A DNA stretch of 64,000 nt, taken from the NCBI GenBank assembly GCA_022393335.1, contig JAJEKB010020406.1, positions 293,894-357,893 of the forward strand, in the 5' to 3' direction. This DNA is from Macrotrachela quadricornifera. Its lineage: Eukaryota > Rotifera > Eurotatoria > Philodinida > Philodinidae. Below are positions 1 to 11,648 of this stretch, in pieces (within the stretch, counting starts at the first letter, position 1; every line of letters starts with the position of its first letter). The notes under the pieces are model-generated. The model ran no database searches, was not told the origin of the DNA, and worked only from the letters and a program-made list of their open reading frames with translations. A program made the translations under genes and the position numbers.

Positions 1-876
1 AACGTAGATTGCTTTAATACACGTAAAAATTGATCGAGAGAAAATTAAATCTGCAACAATATGATCTTTCCTTCAGGTGCCCACTTGTAATTTTGTTTTT
101 ATTCTTTTCGTTCTATTCTCTCTTGTTGTTTATTCTAGTCTGTATTTTCTCTTCATTTCTCTCTTGCTTATTATTTGTAGTAGATTGCTTTTTCTTCTTC
201 ATTTATAAAATTATCATCATATAAATATTTGTTTGTATAAATATAACTCTTCAATTAAACATTTTCAAATGCTAACGTAGAACATCATTCTCATTCCGGT
301 GTATTGTGTGTAATACAGATGATCTCAATTGTACTAATGGAAGATGGAGTGAGATAAAGAAGTATTTCAGTCGACCAAAACACGTTCAAAGTATGGAAGA
401 CGTTTTTTGGTTCTCTTCCACTTGTTGCGGCATCAGATCATCATTGCCTGTGTCAATCAACACCATAAGCAAGTATTCATGAAATAAGAATTTATTTCGT
501 TAATATTCAAAATGATCACAGATCATCAACATATGAGGATATTAAGTGTTCGTAATTGTTATTTTTTGTGAAGTTATTTCTGTTTTATCGGTTACTATGC
601 AAAAGGTTGAAAGACTGACTATCAGAACATGAAAGAAAATCGCAATATATATTTTAAATACATTTATCGGTATTGAAGAGCAAGAATAGAAAAAAAAATA
701 TTGAGCTAGATTCGATTATATCATAGACACAATGTAAGGATGAATGAAGAATATACCGGTCATTATAGTCGTTTTGCTGACTATATATAATGGCTAAAAC
801 GTAAATTCCTGTATATAAATTATTTCTTTTAATGACTTCCATTTGATGACAACAATGTTTTTAATTTTATGTTCCA
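1..876. other. AT-rich stretch, nothing assignable
   Basis: Low-complexity T-rich and A-rich sequence. The open frames at 30-224 and 654-842 are short and rich in F/L/I/Y, as expected by chance in this base composition. A slightly more gene-like patch around 310-470 has no continuous frame or recognisable motif. Only its right edge, just before 877, looks like a splice acceptor (pyrimidine-poor, ending CCAG) that would lead into the broken gene downstream. Confidence 0.4.
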
Positions 877-1449
877 GAAGTCACACGAGCTGAATGTATA
901 TGGGCAATGGCTACGTCTCATCTTAGTTTTTCATACAATTCATCACAATTTCCATCTGAAGTATTTCGATCTATGTTTCCTTATAGTCAAATTGCAACTG
1001 ATTACTCTTTACGTTTACGAAAAATGTCTTATATTACTTCACACGGAAACGGTTATCATTTTGTTAATGAATTAATTAAAGATGTACGTAAAGCTCATGG
1101 TTATACATTAATTTTTGTTTGCGAACAACCATTGCTGGTGTTCGTAAACAATTAAATTAATTTTTTCGATATTGGTTAGAGACGAAAATTTGTTCATGTG
1201 TTCGATTTTATAAAAGTATTATGCTTGGTCATGCTACTGCAGATATTGTTTCTCGATCAATTATTGACTCACTAAGTTCGGATGGAGGAATTGATATTAC
1301 AAAAGTGTTGATGCGTAGTTTGCCATGCTACTGACCTTTTGCACATATCATATGCTTTATTCGTGTACGAATAGATAATCCAAAGGTAAGTAAAGCTGTC
1401 AAAGAGGTTCTTAATAAAGAAGTAATTGCTGAACGAAATAAAATGTAAC
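877..1449 (+). pseudogene. hAT-transposase-like protein remnant, N-terminal/core part
   Basis: The frame opening just upstream of 907 reads as the conserved region seen in many animal hAT-derived proteins: a WA.A segment, an MFP.S.IA patch, a KMSYI.SHG patch, and then the position of the usual FDET motif at about 1105-1120, where the frame is lost. After one shift the frame continues through an RYW patch (about 1165-1180) and a LGHATADIVS patch (about 1225-1250), then a DNPKVSKAV patch near 1375-1405. At least two frameshifts and several stops make it non-functional. Visible order and spacing fit the hAT catalytic region; family naming is from memory of these motifs. It may be a decayed host gene of transposon origin rather than a recent element. 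The companion tail lies at 2388-2711, on the far side of an inserted palindrome. Confidence 0.5.
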
Positions 1450-1509
1450 GAATCTTTATTTCCTTTGATTTCTGGTGACTTTTAAAATATTGTTTACTAA
1501 TATCTGTTT

Positions 1510-2191
1510 CAAAATATAGTGTGTCTCACTGTTTTTTGAATAACTCAAAGACGCAATGAGCTAGAGATTTGCGGTTTTTACTAATCGATGGTGGGGAAAT
1601 TGGTGCATCTTTTTCCTTGATAACGTGTAACACGAAATCCTTTTAAAACTGATCATCTTCGAAAAGTATACAAAGGGACGCATGAAAACGAGCTTCCGTC
1701 CAAATGAAATTTCGATTTTGACCTTTGATTCAAAAAGAGCGACTTCGGATGTACAATTCAAGACACAGTGTGAATGACTCTCTTGTTATATTCTGACAAT
1801 AGATAAACAGAATCATGTATTCGGATGCGCCAATAATAAAAAATTTGCTGGCTTTTTACTAGGTTTTCACAGTTTTTATCATAGCAGCTTGATATTCCAA
1901 TGATAATATTGTTAAACGTAAAAGAGTATATTGTATCTTGAATTGTACAACCATAGTCCTTCTATCCAAAATTAAAGTTCAAAATCAAAATTTCATCGAA
2001 ATGGAAGGTCGTTTTCAAACATTCTTTTGCATATTTATCGAAAATGGTCAGTTTTAAAAGGATTTTATGTTACACATTATCAAAGAAAAAGATGCATCAA
2101 CTCCATCTCTATCGATTGGTGAAAATCGCAGATCTCTAGCTCATTGCGTTTTTTGAATTATTCAAAAAACAGTGTGGTGTACTATATTTTG
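1510..2191. mobile_element. Fold-back MITE splitting the hAT-like gene
   Basis: The two halves of this stretch are imperfect inverted copies. The left end reads CAAAATATAGTGTGTCTCAC and the right end, reverse-complemented, reads CAAAATATAGTACACCACAC. Matching arms continue inward: CTCATTGCG/CGCAATGAG, then AAAAGATGCA/TGCATCTTTT, then AAAATCGAAATTT-type patches. Arms are about 300 bp around a short centre near 1850. No coding frame is preserved. The flanks carry two parts of the same decayed gene, so this is read as an insertion. The transposon superfamily is not certain; TA near both ends would suit a Tc1/mariner-type MITE. Confidence 0.7.
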
Positions 2192-2387
2192 CAACGGATA
2201 TTACATCTATTGGTACACCACTATATGTAGTATCAACTAGAACTTTGAAATGCTTATTATCTTTATGTCATAGAAATAGTGGTTAAATATTTCGGTAGTG
2301 ATAAAGGTCATCCAGTGAGTATAGTCCTGATGTATTCGTGATGTTGTGATTTCCATGTTTATGTTCTAACAATATCTATTTTACTTT

Positions 2388-2711
2388 TAAATGTGAATGA
2401 AGATTATGGACATAATACATAAAAATAATAAACAACAACAGAAAGTAATTAAAAGTGTAGACGTTGTGAATGGAAAACGAAATCCTGATGCTGAACGTGA
2501 ACGATTAGAAGAAAAAGAAACTCAATTGATAAACAAACAAAAGAAGTTACAAGAAAAGTTGACTAAAGCAGTTAATATGTTAGAATAAGGAACCACAAGA
2601 ATTGCTGTAGCTATAAAGGATAAAAAAATTTGATGATATCAATAGAGCCAGAGTACTGGTGACAGATGCTAATGGTAGATTAGCTGCTTTGAAAATAATG
2701 AGAATTTGAAC
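2388..2711 (+). pseudogene. hAT-like protein remnant, C-terminal tail
   Basis: A frame from about 2397 encodes a highly charged, helix-prone segment (KRNPDAERERLEEKETQL and a following KLQEKLTKA patch) ending in a stop at 2586-2588. After that codon the same frame continues with a GTTRIAVAIKD patch. After one more shift a DDINRARVLVTDANGRL patch follows. Such a coiled tail is a common end of hAT-derived proteins like the fragment at 877-1449, so I infer that both belonged to one gene. It is broken by one stop and one frameshift and has no intact product. Confidence 0.4.
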
Positions 2712-4719
2712 TGATTAAGAAAAAAAACAGAAAAAATGAATAATTGAAATAAATATATTTTGAACATTATCTTTCGTTTTTCTGAACATACTCAACCAAG
2801 ATCTTGTATTAATCTTGAAGATAGAGAGATTAAAACAGTAGGAGACGTCATAATTATGCAAAGTTACTCCCTAAAGGAATATATCATAAAATATCAGGAC
2901 ATTAGAAAACCTTATTAGATACTCACCCTCCTCTTACCTCACACCCTCACAAACGTGCAAAAGATGAATATTTATACACGAAAAAAATTTTTTACCTGTA
3001 TACATATGAACGAATCAATGAAGTGGTTAATTTTTTTATCATCACGCATTGTTATGATAGGCTTAGCTTGCATTTTTCGCTTCGTTGACTTTATCTTTGT
3101 TTCTATCTTTTTCTTTTGATATTGGACAATATTGTATAAACTATTCATTTCATCTTATCATCAAGATTAAATAAAAAGCAACCTACTTTCCTTGTAAAAG
3201 TGTGCACATTTAGCAAAATCAATGTAGAAAAATGAAGTTTTGATATATGATTTTAATCAAAACTGGTTTGCCGTTGAATGTGAAAATGTCTTATTCAATA
3301 ATCAGAGTCAATCAGTATTTTTCTTCTTAGTCAAGTCTATTGATCAGTTTCTTCTGACAGCTACCATCTATCATATACATAGAACTACCGTACATCATCA
3401 TTTGACTACTTACCTTTTTTTATTTTACTGCAAATAGACTGATGAATAGTATAGTTTTTTTTGTCGACAGGGTGTCCTAAAAGCAGGACTGCCATTGTTT
3501 ATTTTTTAAATGGGGTTTATGAAAGTCTGAATGGGATACATTCGCTCTTTGAATGAGGTACGTCACTGAGGTGCGTTATGTACCCTCCGAAATAGAGGAT
3601 TTAATTGAGAGAATCAATAAAATAAATCTTCTTTTGTACAAAACAACATTATATTTCACTATTTCTGTAATTGAATTAATTTTATTATTCATTTTCTCTT
3701 GATAATTATTACAGTAGTTCATCTATAAGTTCAAAATTGAAAACAATAAAAGTAATAAGAACAAAAAACATAAAGGATGTCATGTAAGTTGTGATCCCCT
3801 CATCAAATATTTTTTCGTCTTACGTTTTTCTACATTCGAAGAGACTGTTATTATCAGTATTTATACTAGATGTTTAGATCTACTCTATACTAAAATTTCA
3901 CATTCTTATTTATTTCTAATATAGCGATACAAGCAATACTAAAAAATAAGAACAAATAATACGTTTCATATGATTCATTAACATTTCTTTTATCCATGAC
4001 GACTTTGACAAGTTCAAAACGTGAAAGTCACATGCAGTAATGGAAAAGCTACTTGATATCGATCCGTTATAGACTGGATGCAATTTTTTTCGTCCATAAT
4101 TGTTCTAGTTATAATTGAAAAATTCTTCTTCGTTGCGATGATACCTCTAACACCGTAATAGAAATAAGTAGAAACATGTAAGAAAAAACATATTTGACGA
4201 GGGAGTCAGAACCTAAGTGGCACTCCTTAACTGTACATTAATACATATTTAATATTGAATCAAGTATTTAGAGCATACTAGAAGCAGGGGCAGTAGCACC
4301 TTTCTTTTGCTTATAGAAAGCTTGAAATAATTTTCTTTTCCTGAAAAAGATACAGCGCCTTCTGCTATATTTTTTGATGCTATTTAATTACTATTCAACT
4401 AATGTAACGTAGTGGCGTAACCAGGAAAAAAGTACGGAGGGGACAATGCCCCATCAAGCGTTGTCCATACTGAACGAAAAATTTTTTCATGGAAATGGGA
4501 GTGTTCAAAATCGATCAAAATCCGTAAAATCTTACGGAATTCCCTTACAATCTATTTGGAGAGAAGAGTATTGTCCACGAAATTCACGAGTTCCTCAGAG
4601 TTTTTACCGGCAAAATCAGCCACACTGGGGACTATTATTAAAATTGAAGGATTTCAAAGACGAAAATTCCCTTTGCAAAGACTTTACAAAAATATTACAG
4701 TTGAAGAAGTGCAAACCCA
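2712..4719. other. Gene-free AT-rich stretch with scattered repeat ends
   Basis: No credible gene. At 3471-3490 there is a sequence GGGTGTCCTAAAAGCAGGAC that looks like one end of a mariner-type element, without a matching partner nearby. The open frames at 3240-3437 and 4446-4793 lack motifs. From about 4410 to 4719 and again from 5107 to about 5400 the sequence is less AT-rich and looks like one older dispersed repeat that the MITE at 4720-5106 interrupts; I cannot classify it. Confidence 0.4.
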
Positions 4720-5106
4720 TTAACCCGTTCACGGCGATAAGACCCATCATTGGGTCTCACTATATTTTAAAGCGGACAGGTGACCCGAAATAAATGGTCG
4801 CACGTGATATTTCATATTTTAATGTCTAAAAATGTTTTATTAGAAAAAAAATACCATATGCCATAAGATGCAGTGTAAAGAGCTCTACAATCATCATAGT
4901 AAAGCTTGTTTGAATTGTGTAATTTTTGTTTTCAAAAAAAAAGCATTATTATGTAGCTTGTAGAGCTTATCCCGCTGCATCTTTTAGTATACATTGTTTT
5001 CTAGTAAAACGTATTTAAACATTAAAATATGAGATATGAAGTGCCGCGATCTACCCTGAGTCATACATTACTTTCTAAGAAAATCGAATCGCCTCGAATG
5101 GGTTAA
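4720..5106. mobile_element. piggyBac-type MITE, 387 bp, TTAA ends
   Basis: Begins TTAACCCGTTCACGGCGAT and ends ATCGCCTCGAATGGGTTAA, so TTAA flanks both sides and the ends are inverted repeats of CCC(A/G)TTC. Next to the left end is a small hairpin, AGACCCATCATTGGGTCT. The left end with its hairpin matches, in reverse orientation, the right end of the piggyBac copy at 20521-21449. The right end matches the left ends of the copies at 16518 and 20521, including the ATTCGATTTTCTTAG stretch. It is therefore a non-autonomous member of that family lying in reverse orientation. Its interior (about 4850-5035) is a palindrome nearly the same as a module in the TA-flanked element at 60957-61947. Confidence 0.85.
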
Positions 5107-5499
5107 TTGCCGGCCTAGAACTGTCAGAAAGATAGGTTTTTGAATCTAAAAATCTTGGAAATTTTGAAAACATCTAAGATATCAGTTTTGCAAAGTTGAT
5201 GAAATTACTGTCCGAATATTCATTAAAACTATCAAGGTTTCGAAAGTCTCAAATTTATTCTTTCTTGAAACTTCACCATTTTGACAGGATCAAAAGATTT
5301 TAAGCAGATTTCAGTTTTAGTCGGACAAACTCTCAGAAGTCGATTCTACACATCTGCAGCGTGGCTCAAAGGTAACCCGGCATAAAGGATATCCTGTGAT
5401 AACAGGTAATAACTATTTCATGATATTTTTCATACTTTTTGCATGTGTAGAGACCTGAAACTTTCAGCAGTTGACAATGTCCCTGAAAAATGGATATCG

Positions 5500-5995
5500 T
5501 ACCATCTCCCATGGGATGTCGCTACCCCTATCAACTTTTGTGATATCGCTCCTTGATATATGATATTGAATTACTAACATGGTATCACATAACTGCAATG
5601 GCACATCGCCTATTGCTATACGATATCGAAGCGACATAGGAGATCGTTGTTTCACATAGGACATCGCTTTATTTATCATATGAGATATTCCCTTCTACCA
5701 ATGGGATATCGTTGTCATTCTATGAGATCTCGCTTGCCATTCAACAGGATATAGTTCTTATCCTATGGGACATCGCTTGCGATTCAATAGGATATTGCAT
5801 TCATTCTATGAGACTTTGCTTACCATTGAATAGGATGTCGTGCTCATGCTATAGGATATCGCTCTCATACTGTGAGACATCACTTGTTATTCAATGGAAC
5901 ATCGCTTACTATTCATGCGACATCACTTATCGTTCAATGGAATATCGCTCGTTATTTAATGAGATATTGCTTGTGATTCAACATCATATCACTGG
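5500..5995. repeat. Degenerate minisatellite, GATATCGC-type unit
   Basis: About fifteen or more diverged copies of a 25-30 bp unit built on a core like GGGATATCGCTTGTCATTCAAT. Variants change GATATC to GACATC or GATGTC and the spacer to CATTCTATGA or ATTCAATA. The open frames on both strands here (5464-5679 and 5712-6050) are by-products of the repeat, not genes. The block ends near a short motif, AAACACGTTATC..ATTGTAAATC, that recurs near 9213-9240. Confidence 0.75.
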
Positions 5996-6457
5996 GGACG
6001 TGTCCGCGATTTTCTTTAAGAAAACACGTTATCGTATTGTAAATCTTTGAGAGAACATAATTTTTTGTCAGTAAAAATATATAAAAATGGTAACGGAAAT
6101 ATTGAAATGGTCAGCACTGAAACGATCAGCAATTAATGATAAAATGGTCAGATTTTTATATATTAGGGTTAGTAATCAGTAGAAATTCAAATTTACCAGT
6201 AAAAATGCAGATTGTATCAGCAGAATAAATAATTGATTCAGTATACGAAAAATTAATTCGAATAAAAGGATCAGCTTTATATAGGATGGAATATCACACA
6301 TTTCTAGGAAAAATCCCAATAGATATCATACATATAAACAATAGCACATAAAGAAAGAAAGTATTTTTCATGAAAAAACTTGAGATGTGTAGTGTGTATA
6401 AGAAAGGAAAAATCTATGTATATGCGATGATAGAAACGGAAAAGTCGAACTATATAT

Positions 6458-7931
6458 CAGGCCTCGAAATGGGCCTCATTTTTATGGCCCGACCCGGCCC
6501 AACGCGGCCCAGCTAAAGTGGTGGCCCGCCCGGCCCGTTCTAATTTTTGTGCAGCCCGGCCCAAGCCCGGCCCGTGGATTTGCCTGGCCCGCCCGGCCCG
6601 GCCCAGGCCCGGTGAAGATTTTTTTTTACTGATACTTTTCCATGTCAAAATTCGAAAATGATATGCATGATTAACAATGTCTGTAAGAGCACATTATTCG
6701 AGGGTTACAAGGATTTTTTAGTCAGATTGTTGAGACAGAAATAAAATCAATATGAGATAAATCAGAGTGCTTATTGAATCAAACCAACAAACAATAGATG
6801 TTCGAACAGTTTTAATGTCACTAATGATTTTTTTGTGTAACTGGATGTCCTTCAGCACTGTTTCTCTAGTAAGAAAAGGGCTCTATATTACTAGTTGAAA
6901 GTCTTCGTGATGATAATCATTCGATAAGATGATGCGCAGTAAAAAATACTATATGAAAAATAATTATAAATATCTGCAGTAATAAGCTCTAGATAATTTC
7001 TAACTCCACTTTAACACATGTGTGGCGATATAAATATTATTATTTTTATAATTTGTGAAAGGCTTCATTTCTTTATACGTGTCAGCTGGAAGAATTTTAA
7101 ACCATTTTTATCACTTTTTCTCTTATAGATATGAGCTATGAACATTCTTTTGCCAGTGGTCAAAGAATCGGCTCTTTTGCTCAAAATATGAAAGAGATAT
7201 TCAATTTTTTCTGCGTGAAAGGAATTTTCGAGCCATGCCATAATGTGAGTCATCGGTGGCTCACATCACCGCAAATATGTTAATATATATCCTCCAAACT
7301 TGCTGTTGCTATCACAAGTTTCACATTAGTGTATAAAAGATAAGTTATTTCTAAAAGCAATAAATTAGGTCTGGAAATTATCTATCAATATTTTCTACTT
7401 TTTCAACAGGTCGTTTGCGACTTATACACGTCATATTTCAGTAAATACTCGAGCAAGAAAGAGTCTGCGCTGAAAAGAAAATGGTACACTTCCTATCGAG
7501 TTATCAGTGAATTAAAGTTTAAGAGTTGAATAAACTGTCATTTGTTACGATAATTGCCAAGGACGGTTTGTTTTCAACACATTTCTTGTGTCAATCATAT
7601 TCTCATAGTACTTAATATGCTACAAAATAAAGTATTATGGTCGAGACATGAAATTACTTTAAGATATTGCTATGTTAATTTAAAAATATTTCAATGTAGA
7701 ACTCGAAAATTTTTTCTTTCATAAACTTTTTCAGTAGTTTGAATTGTTTATGACAGATACAAAATACATTGAATTCAGATATGACGTCGGGCCGGGCGGT
7801 CCGACAAAAAAATTTGGCCCGCCCGGCCCAACAATTTTTACCGATTGGCCCGTCCGGCCCGAAAGAAAAGTTTCGTTGGGCCGGGCGGGCCGGGCCGGTC
7901 CACCGGGCCGGGTGGCCCGTTTCGAGGCCTG
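6458..7931. mobile_element. Non-autonomous hAT element with GC-rich ends and 8-bp target duplication
   Basis: The left end reads CAGGCCTCGAAATGGGCC and the right end GGCCCGTTTCGAGGCCTG. The eight bases just outside are identical on both sides, CTATATAT at 6450-6457 and 7932-7939, the duplication length typical of hAT. About 160 bp at each end is packed with inverted GGCCCG/CGGGCC units, in sharp contrast to the AT-rich interior. The 1.3-kb interior has no intact transposase. On the minus strand around 7065-7253 a short frame has a weak likeness to the hAT C-terminal dimerisation region (a TTGKRMF patch), suggesting decay from a coding element. Open frames within the GC-rich ends are composition artefacts. 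Confidence 0.85.
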
Positions 7932-8220
7932 CTATATATGGATCATTAGTAGAATGAAAGGACAATACCAAAAACGAGAGAAAACGACAAGAACACATAC
8001 ATAAGAGATAGGCGGGTAGAGATGTGTGAATCCCAAGCTAATAATATATATGAACAACTTAGGAGAAAACTAACGATACTTGGAAAGAAACATGGTAAGA
8101 AGAGAAAACACCTGAAATGTATTAAGGGAAGAAAACGTCTGGAAAAGACCCTTATGCAAAGAAAAGCAAGGTAAAAGAAAAGACATATGGGCGTGAGCAG
8201 TCAGCATGGTACTCGAAGAA

Positions 8221-8783
8221 ATAGGATAGACAATTATATGATTGCAGGCAGAGTATATAATGAACTTCGTACCAAATGAAAGCTCGTGAAAAACAGAATT
8301 TATTGGTACTAAATAGTAAAGGTTTTGTGAACACTGTAATGTCGATCTTCAGAAATTTTCAGAAATTTCACAGATTTTCAGCATAGAAAACTAATGTATC
8401 AATTATTTATGGAGAAAAACAGTACATTTCTTCATAAAAGTAGCTCTCTTCACTATTTCTATTACCTCATATGTTCCAAAAGACACTTACTTAATTCAGC
8501 TTTCTACACTTTTAAGATGTTTCGGAACATATGACGTAGTCGAAATAATAAAAAGAGCTAACTCTATGAAAAAAACTTTGCTGTTTTTCGCCATATATAA
8601 TTGATACCCTAGTTTTCTACACTGGAAATGTGTGAAATTTCTCAAATTTCCTGCAGATCCACATTACAAAGTTCACCAAAACTTTTTTATTTAGTACTGA
8701 TATATCCTGTTTTCGTGGAGGTTTCATTTGGTATAAAATTCATTATTACTCTTGCCTGGAATAATATCGCATTCTATCCTATA
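8221..8783. mobile_element. Imperfect 560-bp palindrome (fold-back element)
   Basis: The left half (ATAGGATAGA, then TACCAAATGAAA, then GAAATTTCACA, then TATCAATTAT) returns on the other strand in the right half in the same order, with a centre near 8500 and matching CATATGTTCC next to it. Arms are roughly 270 bp with many mismatches. No coding frame is supported; the small open frames 8152-8334 and 8628-8849 are two sides of the arms. Class unknown. Confidence 0.65.
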
Positions 8784-9410
8784 TGTTCAGGTACCATGTC
8801 GAGTGACCTCGCCCTCATCTATTTCATGCTTGTCATCTGTATGGCGTAACAGTAACAAAGAAACGTAGAAAAAAAAGTGAATCACGTTATATCACATTTC
8901 AGTGTTTTGATATCGTCACTTTGGTTTAATTGACTAGCTTTTAAATACATTGATGAACCAAATTATTTTAAAAACTGACCATTTAAATAAAATACAGATC
9001 GTTCATTCAATTCACGGATCATTCTTTTATTCTCAGGACGATTCATATATTTTACTGATTTTACAATTACTTCGCTTCGTAAACATTTCATTTATTCTAC
9101 TCACCACTTAAATGATAGCCATCTTTGGCCTATGGTTATTCAAACGATGTACTTTAGTGTTGAACTATATCCTGTAGAAATGCAAGTGATCTCTCTACAA
9201 GTTTCGCTAGAAAAACACGTTATCCCATTGTAAATCCTTGATATGTTGCTATTACAGCGATATCCTTTAAAATTTGGCGTGTGTATGGATGGCGCCACCT
9301 TCCACTGCCCATCCCCCCCAAAACAAGAGGGGCGCTAGTAGTCTGGCGCCACCACTACACTATTTTATATGTCCTTTCTTTTGATTTGTTAAAATTTCAT
9401 TAGAGCAAAT
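8784..9410. other. Gene-free stretch
   Basis: No coding frame. A short AAACACGTTATCCCATTGTAA motif near 9213 repeats one seen at about 6023. Around 9290-9355 there is a GC-rich patch with two GGCGCCACC sites, which may be the end of an unidentified repeat. Confidence 0.3.
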
Positions 9411-9560
9411 AAACAGAGCTTATGATGTAGTTGCTGTAGAGAATTCAATCACAACTTCTAGAATTCATTTTTTCTCACTTTTCTATAACTCTCACTACTC
9501 ATTTAATCGTCAAATGAAAAGATATTGAGACAAAGACAAGCATCTAATTGATCGTGAGAC

Positions 9561-9957
9561 CATAACAAGACTCTAATAAGGATTATCTGAATATGACAGC
9601 TCACTCTTCCAGATCAAGGCTTTTTTTGATATGGTTAAATATGTCCAATTCTGACAAAATAGATAAAAAATTCCATAGCTCGAATGAATCTAGTAAATGT
9701 CAAACAAAATGAATGACGACAACACTCAATTTCAACGTCACATCTTTTGAAAAAAAAAACCTTCAAGATTGTGTTATTTACCAGGAAGAAATACATGGAA
9801 AATAAGTCTGCTGAAAATATTAGAATACTTGTTTTTTTCTTTATTAAAAGTTACAGTTAATAAACTAGGACATTTTATCTCAATTGTATATTACTGTTCT
9901 ATCATGGTTAAGAACTTTCGAACATCCTCTATAATAGAATTGTTCCACCGCCTGTGC
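9561..9957. repeat. Left arm of a 0.4-kb inverted repeat flanking a GPCR gene
   Basis: About 397 bp that recur, reverse-complemented, at 11649-12044 with only scattered differences. Matching landmarks include TTACCAGGAAGAAATACATG, CATTTTATCTCAATTGTATA and CACCGCCTGTGC at the inner end. The likeness seems to resume further out at 9412-9424 (GCAAATAAACA), with about 140 bp extra in this arm. The frame at 9769-10005 and its mirror image on the other arm lack motifs and are not called as genes. Confidence 0.85.
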
Positions 9958-10130
9958 GCTGTGTTATGTCTGACTGAGAAGAACTTTATAAATAACTTAA
10001 GATAACGGTAGAATAATTACAATTAGTAAATACATTTGATGTCGCATGAGTTAACATTAGAAAAAAATCTTTCTCTCTTTCATTTTTATATAATATTAAT
10101 TCCATTTTTCACTAGTTCTATTTTCACAAA

Positions 10131-11126
10131 ATGTCAAATTCAAGTAGTATTACAAACTCAACAAACAGTACTGCAAATAGTTATGTATTTTCGTATACTG
10201 TTCGTGTTTGGCTTTATCTTGTGCCAAATGTATTATCAATATGCTGTAGTATATTTTTTCTTTATCAATTTTTATCCAGTCGAACAGTGCGTCAAGCTCT
10301 TAATAATCATATTATAGTTATTTTAATTATAATTGGTCTTATATATGAATTAACAGACATTTTCTGGTTAATTTATTATTTTCATTTTGGTTTTGCATTG
10401 TTTCCAACACCTGCTTTTGCATTAATATGGCTATTTATAGATTTTGCATTTGAAGTGGCGCAAATAATGCTATTTGCTTGGGCAACAATTGAAAGACATA
10501 TTCTTATCTTTCATAGTGATTGGGTATCAACAAAAAAGAAAAGAATACTTGTTCATTATTTACCAATAATCATAATTATTACTTATTGTATCGTCTGGTA
10601 TACAAATATAATTTTTGTCGCACCTTGTAGATTTACTTTTGACAGTACTCATCTTTATGGCGTGACTAGTAACCCTTGTATATACAAACTTATTCCACTA
10701 ATTTCAAAATGGGATTGGATATTTAATCAGATTATTCCGACATTTATAATTATTATCTTCAGTCTTGCTCTTCTTATCCGCGTCATTTTACAAAAACATC
10801 GTTCACATCAATCAATTAATTGGAGAAAACAAAGAAAAATGGTTATTCAATTGATATCTATTGCATTAATCTATTTCATATTCTTTGTACCATACACACT
10901 TTTAAATCTGGCTTATGCTATGGGTTTATCGAGAAAAGTTGCACCACAATTTGCTTATTATACAAGTGTTTTCTTGTTTTATATAATATTTCTTCTACCA
11001 ATTGTTGCTTGCAGTACACTACCTGACATCAGAATGAAAATTAAGAAATTATTTTGTTGTAATCATCGACAACAACAACAATTAATTCATCCTATTGTTT
11101 TAAAAAAGCTTACATTAAAGACATAG
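10131..11126 (+). CDS. Rhodopsin-like G-protein-coupled receptor, single exon
   Basis: A 331-residue seven-helix receptor of the plasma membrane. The N-terminus is short and rich in S/T/N with N-glycosylation sites. Hydrophobic segments fall at about 25-47, 60-83, 96-120, 141-164, 198-221, 237-262 and 275-297. The DRY position at the end of helix 3 reads ERH (121-123). The end of helix 7 reads LLPIVACSTLPDIR instead of NPxxY. The tail is short, with a CC pair and a run of Gln. The ATG at 10131 precedes an MSNSS-type start like that of the related gene at 37872. A polyadenylation-type AATAAA lies near 11300. Ligand and G protein cannot be told. It belongs to the same type as 37872-38878, which I associate with large lineage-specific receptor families of bdelloids. 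It sits alone in the loop of an inverted repeat (arms 9561-9957 and 11649-12044). Confidence 0.9.
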   Translation: MSNSSSITNSTNSTANSYVFSYTVRVWLYLVPNVLSICCSIFFLYQFLSSRTVRQALNNHIIVILIIIGLIYELTDIFWLIYYFHFGFALFPTPAFALIWLFIDFAFEVAQIMLFAWATIERHILIFHSDWVSTKKKRILVHYLPIIIIITYCIVWYTNIIFVAPCRFTFDSTHLYGVTSNPCIYKLIPLISKWDWIFNQIIPTFIIIIFSLALLIRVILQKHRSHQSINWRKQRKMVIQLISIALIYFIFFVPYTLLNLAYAMGLSRKVAPQFAYYTSVFLFYIIFLLPIVACSTLPDIRMKIKKLFCCNHRQQQQLIHPIVLKKLTLKT

Positions 11127-11648
11127 ATTTTATATATTGAGGAATAATGTCATGTTTAAAAGGTGAAAAATGAAAATTATTAAACTATAAAAAATGACAT
11201 ATGACTTTAATCATATATGTTGTATATTTGTCTAGTGAATTCATTCGATAAATTCTTTTAGTTTATATATTGTCCATTGTATGTTGTGTTGTGATCTCTC
11301 AATAAAATATTCATTTGATATCTTATGAAAATGAACATTATTGTTTTACGACGGATTCTGATTACTTTGATAAAATGAAGATGAAATTGTTAATTAAAAA
11401 TGACGTCTTCTTTGTTTACATAAACTGTAATTAATCTGCACCAATCATCACCTCATTATCTTAAGATATCATTCTTGTTTCTGTTCATCTTCCTTCTTGC
11501 AAGAGAGAATCCTGGTGGTTCAATGCCGCCTGTTGTTCCTGTCGGAATAAATTAGATTCCATCAAGTGTAATGATCGGATACTATCGCATTCAGTCATAT
11601 TTTTCTGTTAAAAAACTTGATATATATTGGAAACAACTCATCATGAGT
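11127..11648. other. 3' region of the GPCR, no further gene
   Basis: AT-rich. It holds a likely polyadenylation signal (TCAATAAAATATTC near 11297-11310) and nothing else recognisable up to the right inverted-repeat arm. Confidence 0.4.

Noticed and set aside
4446..4793. 115-codon open frame
   Set aside because: It runs across the border of the TTAA MITE and shows no domain; the frame is a chance product.
5712..6050. 112-codon open frame with repeated residues
   Set aside because: It follows the minisatellite unit; both strands are open here for the same reason.
9769..10005. Apparent conserved pair of small proteins (with 11595-11858, minus strand)
   Set aside because: They are the two arms of one inverted repeat, so likeness of the peptides is not evidence of coding.
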